Below, piece by piece: positions 33,780 to 44,037 of a DNA stretch of 64,000 nucleotides; positions within the stretch are counted from its first letter, which is position 1, and each line of letters starts with the position of its first letter. Source of the stretch: Pseudomonas songnenensis (GTDB lineage Bacteria; Pseudomonadota; Gammaproteobacteria; Pseudomonadales; Pseudomonadaceae); the NCBI RefSeq assembly GCF_003696315.1, contig NZ_RFFN01000005.1:62001-126000 (forward strand). The letters run 5' to 3'. Position numbers and translations under genes: made by a program. The notes under the pieces were generated by a model. The model had not been told where the DNA came from and did not search any database. It worked only from the letters and a program-made list of their open reading frames with translations.

Positions 33780-36700
33780 ATGAGCCGCCTCGCCGTATTT
33801 CTCGTGACCCTGTCGCGCCAGCTGTCATGGCTGGCAGCGTTCGGACTCATTCTGGCCGCGCTGTACGTCAGCCTTGGCCGGCAACTGGTTCCGCTGGTGG
33901 CCGAGTATCAGCGCGAGGTGCAGGAAAAGGCGCAAGCGGCGCTGAACATGCCGGTAACCGTGGGCCGGCTGGAGGGCCGCTGGGAGGGCTACGCCCCCAG
34001 GCTGCTTGCACATGACGTGCTGATCGGCGAGGGCGACGGTGCCATGCGTCTGGACCGTGTCGCCATCGTCCCCGACCTGGCTGCCAGCCTTTGGGCACGT
34101 GAGTTGCGTCTCGCAACGCTGGAGTTGGCCGGTGTGCACCTCTCCGTGGCTGAAGATGCGGAGGGCAGATGGCGGGTGGAGGGCCTGCCAGAGCGCCCCG
34201 AGCAGCCGCCTCCCGATCCGCAGAAGCTTATCGAGGCGTTGCAGCAGGTGCGACGCCTCGCAGTTCTGGACAGTCAGATCACCCTTGAGCCCTTCGGCGA
34301 GTCGCCCCTGACCCTGAGCTACACCGATGTGGGCCTGCGGGTCGATGGCGAGCGGCTCAGACTCGATGCCCGCAGCGTTCTGCCGGACGGCCAGCCCCTG
34401 GCCTTGCGCGTTCAGGGGCGCGTGCAGGCGCAGCGTTGGCAGCAGGCTGAAGCGCAGCTTTACCTGAGCCTGCCGCAAAGCGATTGGGCCGCGTGGCTGC
34501 CGCGGCGCCTGACTGCCGACTGGAGCCTGCACTCGGTGCAGGCGGGCGGTGAGCTGTGGGGGCGCTGGAGCAAGCAGCAGCTGGAGCGCGCCGTGTTGCG
34601 TTTGAATGCGTTGCAGCTGAACGCGTCGTTTGCCGATCGCGCACCTCTGCAGCTCGAGGACCTGGCCGTCGAGGCTTACGTCGATCACACCGAGAAGGGC
34701 TATCGGGTGCTGCTGGACCGACTGGCCTTCGATCTGCAAGGCGAGCGTTGGGGCGACGCGCGAATCCTTCTGCAGCAGAACGAGGGCGAGCAGCACTGGC
34801 GGCTGCAGGCCGATCGCTTAGGCATCGCGCCAATCGCCACGCTCGTCGGCGGGCTGGCACCGCTACCGCCGGCCGCCACCGAGACGCTTTCGGCGCTGCA
34901 GCCCAGCGGAACGGTGCGCAATCTTCGCCTCGACTACCGCCCCGAGTCGGACTCCCCGCAGCGGTTGCGGTTCGCCGCCAATCTGGATCGGGTCAACTTC
35001 GCGGCGCAGAACTGGATCCCGGCAGTCGGAAACGCAAGCGGCAGCATTCAGGGCGATCTGGCCAGTGGCGAGCTGCGCCTGGATAGTGACGGCTTCAGCC
35101 TGCACCTCGCGCCGCTGTACCCCGAGCCCTGGCACTATCGGCACGGTGCCGGCCGCCTGACCTGGACGCTGGACGACCAGGCGTTCACCCTGGTCGCACC
35201 CTATCTGCGTGTCGATGGCGAAGAAGGCAGGATTGCCGGGGACTTCCTCATCCGCCTGATGCGAGATCCAGAGGCGGAAGACTACATGGACCTGCGCGTC
35301 GGGCTTAGCGACGGCGACGCCGGCTATACCGAAAAGTACCTGCCCACCAGGTCGCCGGCGCTGAGCCCAGCGCTGGTCGGCTGGCTCAAGGAGGCCATAC
35401 GTGGTGGTACCGTCGAACAGGGATATTTCCAGTACCAGGGCGCGCTGAGCAAGAACGCTTCCGACAGTGCGCGCAGCCTGAGCCTGTATTTCAAGGTGCG
35501 TGACGCCGAGCTGGCGTTTCAGCCTGGCTGGCCCGTGCTGCGGCAGGGGCGCGGTGAAGTCTTGATCGAGGACAGCGGGGTGCGGGTGCGGCTTGCAGAA
35601 GGCCGGATTCTCGACAGTCGCGTGTATGACGCGACAGCCGATATTCCCCATGCCGACAGTGGGAAGGTCCCGCAGTTGTCCGTCAAGGGAAAGGTGAGCA
35701 GCAGCCTGCCGGATGCGTTGAAGCTGCTGCAGGAAGCGCCAATCGGCACCGGGGAGATCTTCGCGGGGTGGCAGGGACAGGGGCAGCTCGATGGCGCTCT
35801 GGATCTGCAGATTCCGTTGGGTAAAGGCACGCCGCGGGTCATCGTGGATTTCTCCAGCAGCGATGCAGCATTGCGGATCGCCGAACCTGCGCTTGGTTTC
35901 GAGCAGCTGCGCGGCGACTTCCGTTACGACACTGCGCGTGGCCTCAGCGCAGACGATATCCAGGCTCGGCTGTTCGGCCGTGCGGTCAGGGGCAAGGCTG
36001 TGGCGACGGGGTCGGCCGGCAAGCCCGCCTCCCGTGTCGAAGCGCGCGGCGACGTGGGGCTCAAGCCATTGCTCGAGTGGCTCGAAGTGGATCAGCCATT
36101 GCCAGCCAGTGGCGAGTTGCCCTACCAGCTGCGGCTGGATCTGGCGGGTGAGAACAGCCAGTTGCAGATCGACTCTTCGCTGCAGGGGCTGCGCATCGAC
36201 CTGCCGGCGCCATTCGGCAAAACGGCCGGCGTACGCCGTGACACTTCGTTGCGCATGTCTCTGCAGGGGGCTGAGCGACGCTACGGTGTGCAGTACGGGA
36301 CGCTCGCGGCATTGGCGTTCGCTGCACCGCCGGATGCCTGGGCACAAGGGCGCGGCGAGCTGCGGCTGGGGGCCGGCGCGGCCAATCTGCCGGCCCGCGC
36401 CGGGCTATACGTACGAGGCCGCCTGGCTGAACTCGATTGGAAGGCCTGGCAGGCAGTGCTCGATCAGCACGGCAAGGGTGACCCACAGCAGACGACGGGC
36501 TCCCTGCTGCGCCAGGTGCAGGTCGATATCGGCCGTTTCGATGGCTTCGGCACCCATATCGACAATCTCGGCGTTGACCTTCAGCGGCTGAGCAATGCCT
36601 GGGCCCTGAATTTGCGCAGCTCGCTCATCAGCGGCGCGGTCCGCCTTCCGGATGCCGAGAACGGTGTCATCGTGGCCAATCTGCAACACCTCCGCTTGCC

Positions 36701-37583
36701 CGCCGCGACGGCGACTGGCGAAGCGGGCGGAACTCGTCCCGACCCGCTGGCTGACGTGGACCCGCAAAGCCTGCCGGCGATGGATGTTTCCATCGACCAG
36801 GTTGCCATGGGGGACGACGCACTCGGTGCCTGGGCGCTGAAGTTGCGCCCGGTCAGCGGTGGAGTCGAATTCCGCGATATCGCCCTTGACCTGAAGGGGC
36901 TGAGGGTCGCCGGTGCCGGCGGCTGGAATGGTACGCAGACCTGGTACAAAGGTCGCCTCGAAGGGCGCAATCTGGCTGACGTGTTGGTCGCCTGGGGCTT
37001 CGCCCCCTCGGTGACCAGTGAATCCTTTCGACTGGATGCGGACGGCCAGTGGCCGGGATCGCCGGCCCGGTTCGCCATGGCGCGCTATTCCGGCAGCATG
37101 CAACCGCGGCTGCGCAAGGGACAGTTCGTCGAGATCGATGGCAGCGCTCAGGCACTGCGCGTGTTCGGCGTGCTGAACTTCAACTCGATAGGTCGCCGCC
37201 TGCGCCTGGATTTCTCCGACCTGTTCAGCAAGGGCCTCAGCTACGACCGTCTGGACGGCAACCTGCAGGCCAGCGCCGGAGTGTTCACGACCCGCGAGCC
37301 GATCACGGTCAGCGGCCCGTCGAGCAACCTCGAGCTGGACGGCAAGCTGGACATGGCCCGCGACGAAATAGACGCCAAGCTGCTGGTCACCTTGCCGATC
37401 AGCAACAACCTGCCGCTGGCGGCGCTGATCGTCGGTGCGCCGGCGATCGGCGGTGCGCTATTCGTGGCGGACAAGCTCCTGGGTGACCGCGTGGCGCGTT
37501 TCGCCAGCGTGCAGTACGACGTCAAGGGGCCGTGGCAGTCGCCGAAGATCAGCTTCGACAAACCATTCGAGAAGCCCAACTGA
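33780..37583 (+). CDS. yhdP: YhdP-family AsmA-like protein (phospholipid transport to the outer membrane)
   Basis: This very long (1267-residue) protein has one N-terminal membrane anchor (about 12-35) and a large periplasmic beta-rich part ending in an AsmA-like C-terminal region. The family (DUF3971/TIGR02099) forms a hydrophobic-groove bridge between the membranes. E. coli YhdP, with TamB and YdbH, moves phospholipids to the outer membrane. Length is normal for the family. It follows rng by 49 nt and precedes a nitrilase gene by 40 nt, as in P. aeruginosa. A long antisense open frame inside it is a coding shadow. Confidence 0.92.
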   Translation: MSRLAVFLVTLSRQLSWLAAFGLILAALYVSLGRQLVPLVAEYQREVQEKAQAALNMPVTVGRLEGRWEGYAPRLLAHDVLIGEGDGAMRLDRVAIVPDLAASLWARELRLATLELAGVHLSVAEDAEGRWRVEGLPERPEQPPPDPQKLIEALQQVRRLAVLDSQITLEPFGESPLTLSYTDVGLRVDGERLRLDARSVLPDGQPLALRVQGRVQAQRWQQAEAQLYLSLPQSDWAAWLPRRLTADWSLHSVQAGGELWGRWSKQQLERAVLRLNALQLNASFADRAPLQLEDLAVEAYVDHTEKGYRVLLDRLAFDLQGERWGDARILLQQNEGEQHWRLQADRLGIAPIATLVGGLAPLPPAATETLSALQPSGTVRNLRLDYRPESDSPQRLRFAANLDRVNFAAQNWIPAVGNASGSIQGDLASGELRLDSDGFSLHLAPLYPEPWHYRHGAGRLTWTLDDQAFTLVAPYLRVDGEEGRIAGDFLIRLMRDPEAEDYMDLRVGLSDGDAGYTEKYLPTRSPALSPALVGWLKEAIRGGTVEQGYFQYQGALSKNASDSARSLSLYFKVRDAELAFQPGWPVLRQGRGEVLIEDSGVRVRLAEGRILDSRVYDATADIPHADSGKVPQLSVKGKVSSSLPDALKLLQEAPIGTGEIFAGWQGQGQLDGALDLQIPLGKGTPRVIVDFSSSDAALRIAEPALGFEQLRGDFRYDTARGLSADDIQARLFGRAVRGKAVATGSAGKPASRVEARGDVGLKPLLEWLEVDQPLPASGELPYQLRLDLAGENSQLQIDSSLQGLRIDLPAPFGKTAGVRRDTSLRMSLQGAERRYGVQYGTLAALAFAAPPDAWAQGRGELRLGAGAANLPARAGLYVRGRLAELDWKAWQAVLDQHGKGDPQQTTGSLLRQVQVDIGRFDGFGTHIDNLGVDLQRLSNAWALNLRSSLISGAVRLPDAENGVIVANLQHLRLPAATATGEAGGTRPDPLADVDPQSLPAMDVSIDQVAMGDDALGAWALKLRPVSGGVEFRDIALDLKGLRVAGAGGWNGTQTWYKGRLEGRNLADVLVAWGFAPSVTSESFRLDADGQWPGSPARFAMARYSGSMQPRLRKGQFVEIDGSAQALRVFGVLNFNSIGRRLRLDFSDLFSKGLSYDRLDGNLQASAGVFTTREPITVSGPSSNLELDGKLDMARDEIDAKLLVTLPISNNLPLAALIVGAPAIGGALFVADKLLGDRVARFASVQYDVKGPWQSPKISFDKPFEKPN

Positions 37584-37623
37584 TCCTCAGTCGCGGGCTT
37601 CGTCTTTCAGCAGCGGGGAAGTC

Positions 37624-38469
37624 ATGTCCTTAGCGGTGATACAGATGGCCAGTCAGGCTGACGTTGCGCTCAATCTGACCTGCGCTCGACAGTTGCTGGA
37701 GCAGGCGGCACAGGCCGGCGCCCGTCTGGCGGTGCTGCCGGAGAACTTCGCAGCCATCGGGCACAAGGCTCCGGCGGCGATCGGGCGTGCTGAAGCAATG
37801 GATGAGGGGCCGATCCTGCCCTGGTTGAAACAGGCGGCGCGCGACCTCAGGTTATGGATAGTCGCCGGAACGCTGCCGTTGCCCCCCGATGATTGCCCGC
37901 AGGGCAAGCCCAACGCCTGCTCGTTGTTGTTCGATGATCAAGGGCAGCGCGTGGCGCGCTACGACAAGCTGCATCTGTTCGACGCGGCGGTGGCTGACAG
38001 CCGCGGCCAGTATCGAGAGTCGGATGACTATGCGCCCGGTGAGCGATTGGTCGTGGTCGATACGCCGGTTGGTCGATTGGGCATGAGCGTGTGCTACGAC
38101 CTGCGCTTTGCGGAGCTGTATACGGCGTTGCGCGCAGCGGGTGCTGAGTTGATCAGCGTGCCGTCGGCGTTCACCACGGTGACCGGTGAGGCCCACTGGA
38201 CGACCCTTGTTCGCGCCCGCGCCATCGAGACGCAATGCTATATCCTGGCTGCAGCGCAAGGTGGCGAGCACCCGGGCGGTCGCTTCACCCATGGTCATTC
38301 GTCTATCGTTGACCCATGGGGCCGATTGCTATGCGAGCAGGCAACCGCTCCGGCTGCCCTCGTCGCCGAGCGAGATGTGGCGGAACAGGCCGCCATTCGC
38401 CAGCGCATGCCGGTGCAACGCCACCGCCGATTTTCCGTACCGTGCCTGGTCACGGACCGTTTGGAGTGA
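37624..38469 (+). CDS. Carbon-nitrogen hydrolase (Nit1/Nit2 type)
   Basis: This 281-residue nitrilase-superfamily amidase has the full catalytic triad: Glu40 in L-P-E-N-F, Lys115 in Y-D-K-L-H-L-F-D, and Cys157 in S-V-C-Y-D-L-R-F. The sequence is closest to the Nit1/Nit2 group, which contains deaminated-glutathione amidase and omega-amidase, so a metabolite-repair role is likely. The ATG at 37624 has GGGGAA a few bases upstream; the long open frame before it overlaps yhdP and is not used. It ends 2 nt before the tldD start. Confidence 0.88.
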   Translation: MSLAVIQMASQADVALNLTCARQLLEQAAQAGARLAVLPENFAAIGHKAPAAIGRAEAMDEGPILPWLKQAARDLRLWIVAGTLPLPPDDCPQGKPNACSLLFDDQGQRVARYDKLHLFDAAVADSRGQYRESDDYAPGERLVVVDTPVGRLGMSVCYDLRFAELYTALRAAGAELISVPSAFTTVTGEAHWTTLVRARAIETQCYILAAAQGGEHPGGRFTHGHSSIVDPWGRLLCEQATAPAALVAERDVAEQAAIRQRMPVQRHRRFSVPCLVTDRLE

Positions 38470-38471
38470 AT

Positions 38472-39914
38472 ATGAGTGAACTGCTGTTACCCGTCACCGA
38501 GCGCCTGCTGACCCCTGGCGGCCTGGGTATCGACGATCTGCCCGGTCTGCTCGGCGAGCTTGCCGGTCCCGGCGTGGATGCTGCGGATCTGTATTTTCAG
38601 GACCAGGTGTCCGAGTCGTGGGTGCTCGAGGACGGCATCGTCAAGGAGGGCGGCTTTCACCTGGAGCAGGGCGTCGGTGTGCGCGCGCTGTCTGGCGAGA
38701 AGACCGGCTTCGCCTATAGCAATGCCATCACCGCCGATGCGCTGCGCCAGGCCGCTCAGGCAGCGCGCTCGATTGCGCGCAGCGGGCAGCAGGGCGAGGT
38801 CAGGGTTCTGTCCAGGGCGGCATTCGCTCCGCTGTACAGCCGCGACAATCCGCTCGATGGGCTGAGCCGCGCCGAGAAGGTCGAGCTGCTCAAGCGCATC
38901 GATGTCGCGACCCGTGGGCTGGACCCGCGCATCAAACAGGTCACGGTGAGCCTGGCGGGTGTCTGGGAGCACATTCTGGTGGCTGGCATGGACGGCGAGA
39001 TGGCAACCGATATCCGGCCGCTGGTGCGTTTCAACGTCAGCGTGATCGTCGAGCAGAACGGTCGGCGTGAGCGTGGCGGCCAGGGTGGTGGCGGCCGCAC
39101 CGGCTATCAGTACTTCCTGACAGAAGACCGCGCCATGGGCTACGCCCGCGAGGCCCTGCGCCAGGCGCTGGTCAACCTCGAGGCGGTGCCAGCCCCGGCG
39201 GGCTCGTTGCCGGTGGTGCTCGGCCCGGGCTGGTCCGGTGTGCTGCTGCACGAGGCCGTGGGGCACGGTCTGGAGGGTGATTTCAACCGCAAGGGCAGTT
39301 CGGCCTATAGCGGCCGGATTGGCGAGCAGGTCGCGTCCAAGCTCTGCACCATCGTCGACGACGGTACCCTGGCCGACCGTCGTGGTTCGCTCAGCATCGA
39401 TGACGAAGGTACGCCGACGCAGTGCACCACGCTGATCGAGAACGGCATTCTCAAGGGCTATATCCAGGACAAGCTCAACGCACGGCTGATGGGCGTTGCA
39501 CCGACCGGTAATGGCCGCCGCGAGTCCTATGCACACCTGCCGATGCCGCGCATGACCAATACCTACATGCTCGCCGGCGAGAGCGATCCGCAGGAAATCA
39601 TCCGCTCGGTGAAGAAGGGTATCTACTGCGCCAGCCTTGGCGGTGGCCAGGTCGATATCACCAGCGGCAAGTTCGTCTTCTCTACCAGCGAGGCGTATCT
39701 GATCGAGGACGGCAAGATCACCGCACCGGTGAAGGGCGCCACGCTGATCGGCAACGGGCCGGAGGTGATGAACCGGGTGTCGATGGTCGGCAACGATCTG
39801 GCGCTGGACAGCGGCGTGGGCACTTGCGGCAAGGATGGGCAGTCGGTGCCGGTCGGTGTCGGTCAGCCGACATTGAAGATCGATGAGATCACGGTAGGCG
39901 GAACAGGCGCTTGA
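38472..39914 (+). CDS. tldD: Metalloprotease TldD
   Basis: The 480-residue catalytic subunit of the TldD/TldE heterodimer has the zinc-binding H-E-A-V-G-H motif. The pair degrades unfolded peptides threaded into its cavity. In enterobacteria it matures microcin B17 and removes the CcdA antitoxin. The start at 38472, two bases after the nitrilase stop, gives the family N-terminus M-S-E-L-L-L-P. The partner gene pmbA lies 0.7 kb downstream, beyond convergent darP. Confidence 0.96.
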   Translation: MSELLLPVTERLLTPGGLGIDDLPGLLGELAGPGVDAADLYFQDQVSESWVLEDGIVKEGGFHLEQGVGVRALSGEKTGFAYSNAITADALRQAAQAARSIARSGQQGEVRVLSRAAFAPLYSRDNPLDGLSRAEKVELLKRIDVATRGLDPRIKQVTVSLAGVWEHILVAGMDGEMATDIRPLVRFNVSVIVEQNGRRERGGQGGGGRTGYQYFLTEDRAMGYAREALRQALVNLEAVPAPAGSLPVVLGPGWSGVLLHEAVGHGLEGDFNRKGSSAYSGRIGEQVASKLCTIVDDGTLADRRGSLSIDDEGTPTQCTTLIENGILKGYIQDKLNARLMGVAPTGNGRRESYAHLPMPRMTNTYMLAGESDPQEIIRSVKKGIYCASLGGGQVDITSGKFVFSTSEAYLIEDGKITAPVKGATLIGNGPEVMNRVSMVGNDLALDSGVGTCGKDGQSVPVGVGQPTLKIDEITVGGTGA

Positions 39915-39930
39915 GAGGCCTGCTGATCTC

Positions 39931-39972
39931 GAGCTGCAAGCGCAGGACCGTGTCGGCCTCGGCTTGCAGCTC
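39931..39972. terminator. Bidirectional hairpin between tldD and darP
   Basis: An exact 11-bp stem (GAGCTGCAAGC / GCTTGCAGCTC) with a 20-base loop lies between these convergent genes. There is no T-tract on either strand. A role as a shared terminator is likely from position. Confidence 0.55.
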
Positions 39973-39989
39973 CCGGTTCGGCTCTGCAG

Positions 39990-40511
39990 TTAGCGCAGCC
40001 CGCGCTTGGTTTCGTCGAGGTCGCGGATGTACTTGAAGATCTTGCGGCTGGCGGCTGGCGGTTTGTTGCGTGCCGCTTCGTGCTGAGCATGACGGATCAA
40101 CCCACGCAAATGCTGGCGGTCGGTATCGGGGTACTCGGCAACGAAGGCTTCCAGCGTGGCGTCATCCCCACCGATCAGACGGTCGCGCCAGCGCTCCAGC
40201 GCATGGAAGCGTTCGTTGTACTGACGAGTCGAGGCGTCCAGCTGATCGACCAGTGCCAGGATGGCGTCGACATCCTGATCACGCATCAGCTTGCCGATGT
40301 ACTGGATGTGCCTTTTGCGGGCGATGTGCGCCTTGTGTTTGGGGGCGTCGGCCAAGGCCTTCTGCAGGGCATCGCTCAGCGGCAGGCGGGCAATGAGGTC
40401 CGGCTTGAGGGTGGTCAGGCGCTCGCCGAGTTCCTGAAGGGCAAGCAACTCGCGCTTGACCTGGGATTTGCTTTTCTCGTCGAAATCTTCGGCGTCGGAG
40501 TGTTCAGACAT
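39990..40511 (-). CDS. darP: Ribosome-associated protein DarP (YjgA)
   Basis: The 173-residue, highly charged, all-helical protein matches the DarP/YjgA family, which binds late 50S precursors and helps peptidyl-transferase centre maturation. Visible family segments are [14 protein letters not shown] and [14 protein letters not shown]. It lies convergent to tldD and divergent from pmbA, the arrangement seen in Pseudomonas and E. coli relatives. Confidence 0.93.
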   Translation of the reverse strand: MSEHSDAEDFDEKSKSQVKRELLALQELGERLTTLKPDLIARLPLSDALQKALADAPKHKAHIARKRHIQYIGKLMRDQDVDAILALVDQLDASTRQYNERFHALERWRDRLIGGDDATLEAFVAEYPDTDRQHLRGLIRHAQHEAARNKPPAASRKIFKYIRDLDETKRGLR

Positions 40512-40623
40512 GGGGATGGTCCATTAGGAAATGCCGCCATGATAACAGCAGCCCTGGCGGCAGGCTTCAGAGGAGCGGCGCCAGGTTGCAACTTGATTCG
40601 ATTGCGGTCGTTTGGGAGTGCTT

Positions 40624-41970
40624 ATGAGTGAAGTAGAAGGCATCGGCCCGCACGCGCTACCCGGGTTGCGCGAGAAGGTCGAGCGCATCATCGAGGAAGC
40701 GCGTCGGCAAGGTGCCAGCGCCAGTGAGGTTTCGGTCTCGATGGAGCAGGGGCTGTCCACCACGGTTCGCCAGGGGGAGGTCGAGACTGTCGAGTTCAAC
40801 CGCGACCAGGGCTTCGGCATCACGCTTTATGTCGGTCAGAGCAAGGGTTCAGCCAGCACCACCGGTAGTGGCGATGAGGCCATACGGGAAACCGTGGCGG
40901 CTGCACTGGCCATTGCCAGGCATGCGTCCGAGGATGAGTTCGCCGGTCTGGCTGATGCGACGCTGATGGCACGGGAGCTGCCCGACCTGGATCTCTATCA
41001 TCCCTGGAACATCACGCCGGAGCAGGCCATCGAACAGGCCCTGAGCTGTGAAGGCGCAGCGTTCGCGGTCGATCAGCGTATTCGCAACGCGGACGGTACC
41101 AGTCTCAATACCCATCAGGGCTGCCGTGCCTATGGCAACAGCAACGGTTTCATCGGTGGTTATTGCAGCAGCCGGCATAGCCTGAGCTGCGTGATGATCG
41201 CTGAAAGCGAAGGCCAGATGCAGCGCGACTACTTCTACGATGTCAATCGCATCGGTGAGGCGCTACTGGACCCGCAGACGATCGGCAGGCGCGCCGCCGA
41301 GCGGGCGGTAAGGCGTCTGGGGGCGCGACCGGTGCCAACTTGCGAGGTGCCCGTGCTGTTTGCTCCTGAGTTGGCGACCGGGCTGTTCGGCCACTTCATC
41401 GCGGCGATATCCGGCGGCAACCTGTATCGCAAGGCGTCCTATCTCGAAGATGCCCTCGGTCAGACGCTGTTTCCTGAATGGTTAAGCCTGGATGAGCGCC
41501 CGCACATTCCGCGCGCGCTTGGCAGTGCCAGCTACGATGGTGATGGTCTGGCGACGTACGCCAAGCCGTTCGTGGAGAACGGCCGCCTGCTGTCCTATGT
41601 GCTATCGACCTACTCCGGGCGCAAGCTGGGCATGCCGAGCACAGCCAACGCGGGGGGCGTGCATAACCTGTTCGTCAGCCACGGCAATGAGGATCAGGCG
41701 GCGCTCATCCGTCGCATGGGTCGAGGCCTGCTGGTAACCGAGCTGATGGGGCAGGGGTTGAACCTGGTTACCGGCGACTACTCGCGTGGTGCCGGTGGCT
41801 ACTGGGTCGAAAACGGCGAGATCCAGTTCCCGGTGCAGGAGGTGACCATTGCCGGCAACCTGCGCGACATGTTCCGTCAGATCGTTGCGGTGGGCTGTGA
41901 CGTGGAAACCCGCAGCAATGTGCGAACCGGCTCGGTGCTGATCGAGCGGATGATGGTCGCCGGTAAGTGA
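40624..41970 (+). CDS. pmbA: TldD/TldE partner protein PmbA (TldE)
   Basis: This 448-residue non-catalytic partner of TldD lacks the H-E-x-x-x-H zinc motif of its paralogue, as expected. It keeps the common two-domain fold, with the G-x-Y-S-R-G-A-G-G-Y-W-V-E-N-G-E segment near the C-terminus. GGGAG lies 6 nt before the ATG at 40624, which is chosen over the upstream TTG. It is divergent from darP and convergent with npr, with only 52 nt between stop codons. Confidence 0.95.
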   Translation: MSEVEGIGPHALPGLREKVERIIEEARRQGASASEVSVSMEQGLSTTVRQGEVETVEFNRDQGFGITLYVGQSKGSASTTGSGDEAIRETVAAALAIARHASEDEFAGLADATLMARELPDLDLYHPWNITPEQAIEQALSCEGAAFAVDQRIRNADGTSLNTHQGCRAYGNSNGFIGGYCSSRHSLSCVMIAESEGQMQRDYFYDVNRIGEALLDPQTIGRRAAERAVRRLGARPVPTCEVPVLFAPELATGLFGHFIAAISGGNLYRKASYLEDALGQTLFPEWLSLDERPHIPRALGSASYDGDGLATYAKPFVENGRLLSYVLSTYSGRKLGMPSTANAGGVHNLFVSHGNEDQAALIRRMGRGLLVTELMGQGLNLVTGDYSRGAGGYWVENGEIQFPVQEVTIAGNLRDMFRQIVAVGCDVETRSNVRTGSVLIERMMVAGK

Positions 41971-42022
41971 AGCTAACGCAGTGGCGCGGCTGGAGACAGT
42001 TCGCGCCGTCTAGCCCGGCGCT

Positions 42023-42295
42023 TTACTCGCCTTCTTCGAAGTAGTCGTCGATCAGCGCAATCAGGGCGTTCAAGGCGTCATCTTCCTGCTCGCCCTCGGT
42101 GTGCAGGTGTACGGAGGTGCCTTTGCTTGCCGCAAGCATCATGACGGCCATGATGCTTTTCCCGTCCACCAGGGTGTCGGGGCACCGGCCCACGCGAATC
42201 TTGCAGGGGAAACGGTTGGCTACGGCGACGAACTTGGCTGCAGCACGAGCATGCAGGCCGAGTTTGTTGATGATGGTTACTTCACGGGCGGGCAT
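42023..42295 (-). CDS. ptsO: Nitrogen-PTS phosphocarrier NPr (PtsO)
   Basis: The 90-residue HPr-like protein carries phosphate from PtsP to PtsN in the regulatory nitrogen PTS. The active His15 in L-G-L-H-A-R-A-A-A and the regulatory-type Ser47 in D-G-K-S-I-M are present. The start at 42295 gives the family length; the in-frame extension upstream overlaps rapZ and is not used. It is the last gene of the rpoN cluster, 14 nt after rapZ. Confidence 0.95.
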   Translation of the reverse strand: MPAREVTIINKLGLHARAAAKFVAVANRFPCKIRVGRCPDTLVDGKSIMAVMMLAASKGTSVHLHTEGEQEDDALNALIALIDDYFEEGE

Positions 42296-42309
42296 GGGTA
42301 CAGGTATTC

Positions 42310-43167
42310 CTAGGCGAGGTCCCGATGACGGACCTGCAGGTTTTTCAGCGGCTCTCTGAGGGCCTGGCCCAACCGTTCGGCCAGGTAGACCGAACGGTGA
42401 TGCCCGCCGGTGCAGCCAATGGCGATGGTGACGTAGGCTCGGTTGCTGGCAGCAAACCGCGGCAGCCATTTGCTCAGATAGGCGTGGATGTCCTGGAACA
42501 TTTCCTCCACATCGGCCTGAGCGGCGAGATAGTCGACCACCGGTTGGTCGAGCCCTGAGAAGTCGCGCAGTTCTGCTTTCCAGTACGGGTTGGGTAGGCA
42601 GCGCACGTCGAATACCAGGTCGGCGTCGACGGGCATGCCCCGCTTGAATCCGAATGACTCGATGAGAAAAGCCGTGCCCGGCTCTGGTTTGTTGAGCAGG
42701 CGCAGCTTGAGCACGTCACGCAGCTGGTAGAGGTTGAGGTGCGTCGTATCGATCTTCAGATCGGCGTGATCGATGATCGCAGCCAGCAGCAGCTCCTCAT
42801 CGTGGATCGCTTCGGCCAACGAGCGGGTTTCGTTGGTCAGTGGGTGACGGCGACGGGTTTCCGAGAAGCGCTTGAGCAGGGTTTCGTCGTCGGCGTCCAG
42901 ATAGAGCACATCGCAGAGGATATGCCGGGCGCGGACCTCTTCGAGCAGTTCCGGGAAGCGCTTGAGCTGGCTAGGCAGGTTGCGCGCATCGATCGATACG
43001 GCGACCTGCGGATGCAGTAGCTCGGTATGCAACAGGGCGCGCTCGGCAAGTTCCGGCAGCAGCCCGGCAGGCAGGTTGTCGATGCAGTAGAAACCGTTGT
43101 CTTCGAGCACATTCAGCGCGGTACTTTTACCCGAGCCTGAGCGCCCACTTACGATGATCAGCCGCAT
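42310..43167 (-). CDS. rapZ: RNase adapter protein RapZ
   Basis: The 285-residue protein has a Walker A site near the N-terminus (G-R-S-G-S-G-K-S-T) and a C-terminal RNA-binding domain with [10 protein letters not shown]. In E. coli RapZ guides RNase E to the GlmZ small RNA and so controls glucosamine-6-phosphate synthase; in Pseudomonas the target is less clear. It lies between ptsN and npr within the rpoN operon. Confidence 0.95.
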   Translation of the reverse strand: MRLIIVSGRSGSGKSTALNVLEDNGFYCIDNLPAGLLPELAERALLHTELLHPQVAVSIDARNLPSQLKRFPELLEEVRARHILCDVLYLDADDETLLKRFSETRRRHPLTNETRSLAEAIHDEELLLAAIIDHADLKIDTTHLNLYQLRDVLKLRLLNKPEPGTAFLIESFGFKRGMPVDADLVFDVRCLPNPYWKAELRDFSGLDQPVVDYLAAQADVEEMFQDIHAYLSKWLPRFAASNRAYVTIAIGCTGGHHRSVYLAERLGQALREPLKNLQVRHRDLA

Positions 43168-43182
43168 CGATTGCCCATTTCG

Positions 43183-43647
43183 TCAGGCCCCGTTCTGCAC
43201 GTCGACTACGACCTGATAGAGGCTTTGGTTGGTTGGCGCCTCGCGCAGCCTTTGGCGTACTTCCTCGCGGTCGAGCATGCTGGCGATCTGGCGCAGCAGC
43301 TCAAGGTGCTCGTCGGTGGCCGCTTGAGGCACCAGCAGAACGAACAGCAGGTCCACCGGTGCGCCGTCGATGGCATCGAAATCCACCGGCGTTTCCAGAC
43401 GCAGAACGGCGCTCAGCGGTGCGCTGCAGCCGACCATGCGGCAATGCGGAATGGCGATGCCATTGCCAAACCCGGTCGAGCCGAGTTTTTCCCGTGCGAT
43501 CAGGCTTTCGAAAATGGTCTGGGAGTCGAGATCGATAAGATCCTGGGCGATCACCTTGGCGATCTGCTCCAGGACGCGCTTCTTGCTACCGCCCGGGACG
43601 TTCACCAGAGAACGTCCGGGGGTGAGGATGTTTTCGAGTCGGATCAT
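43183..43647 (-). CDS. ptsN: Nitrogen-PTS EIIA protein PtsN
   Basis: The 154-residue EIIA-Ntr domain accepts phosphate from NPr at His68 (A-I-P-H-C-R). It does not transport sugar; its phosphorylation state regulates potassium, nitrogen and carbon-storage functions by binding other proteins. The gene lies 7 nt after hpf and 15 nt before rapZ in the conserved rpoN-hpf-ptsN-rapZ-npr order. Confidence 0.96.
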   Translation of the reverse strand: MIRLENILTPGRSLVNVPGGSKKRVLEQIAKVIAQDLIDLDSQTIFESLIAREKLGSTGFGNGIAIPHCRMVGCSAPLSAVLRLETPVDFDAIDGAPVDLLFVLLVPQAATDEHLELLRQIASMLDREEVRQRLREAPTNQSLYQVVVDVQNGA

Positions 43648-43654
43648 ATTGAAG

Positions 43655-43963
43655 TCAGCGGGTGACAGCGCCCTGAGTGTGGTCTAGCTGCTTCTCCTTG
43701 TGCTTGATCAGTTGGCGATCGAGCTTGTCGACCAGCAGGTCGACGGCAGCGTACATGTCTTCGTGATCGGCAATGGCCACGACTTCGCGGCCGGCGACGT
43801 GCAGGGTTGCTTCGGCTTTCTGCTTGAGCTTCTCGACCTGCAGGATCACCTGAACACTGATGATACGGTCGAAGTGGCGAGCAAGCCGGTCGAATTTCTC
43901 CTCGATGTAGTCACGCAGGGCGTCGGTTACTTCCAGATGAACACCGCTGATGTTGACTTGCAT
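43655..43963 (-). CDS. hpf: Ribosome hibernation promoting factor, short form
   Basis: The 102-residue short HPF binds the decoding region of the 30S subunit in stationary phase and helps form 100S dimers. The start M-Q-V-N-I-S-G and the region V-A-G-R-E-V-V-A-I-A-D-H-E-D-M-Y-A-A are typical. It lacks the C-terminal dimerisation domain of long HPF. The ATG at 43963 is preferred over the extension that runs into rpoN. It lies 74 nt after rpoN. Confidence 0.95.
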   Translation of the reverse strand: MQVNISGVHLEVTDALRDYIEEKFDRLARHFDRIISVQVILQVEKLKQKAEATLHVAGREVVAIADHEDMYAAVDLLVDKLDRQLIKHKEKQLDHTQGAVTR

Positions 43964-44037
43964 ACTGCTATCTCCTTTGCCTTGTGCGAAGAGCAGGGTG
44001 GTAGGCCTGCCGCCGATACAGTTCGACCAGGGGCCGA

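Noticed and set aside
34863..36347. 494-codon minus-strand frame inside yhdP
   Set aside because: yhdP is a complete family member in the other strand. The antisense frame has no recognisable domain.
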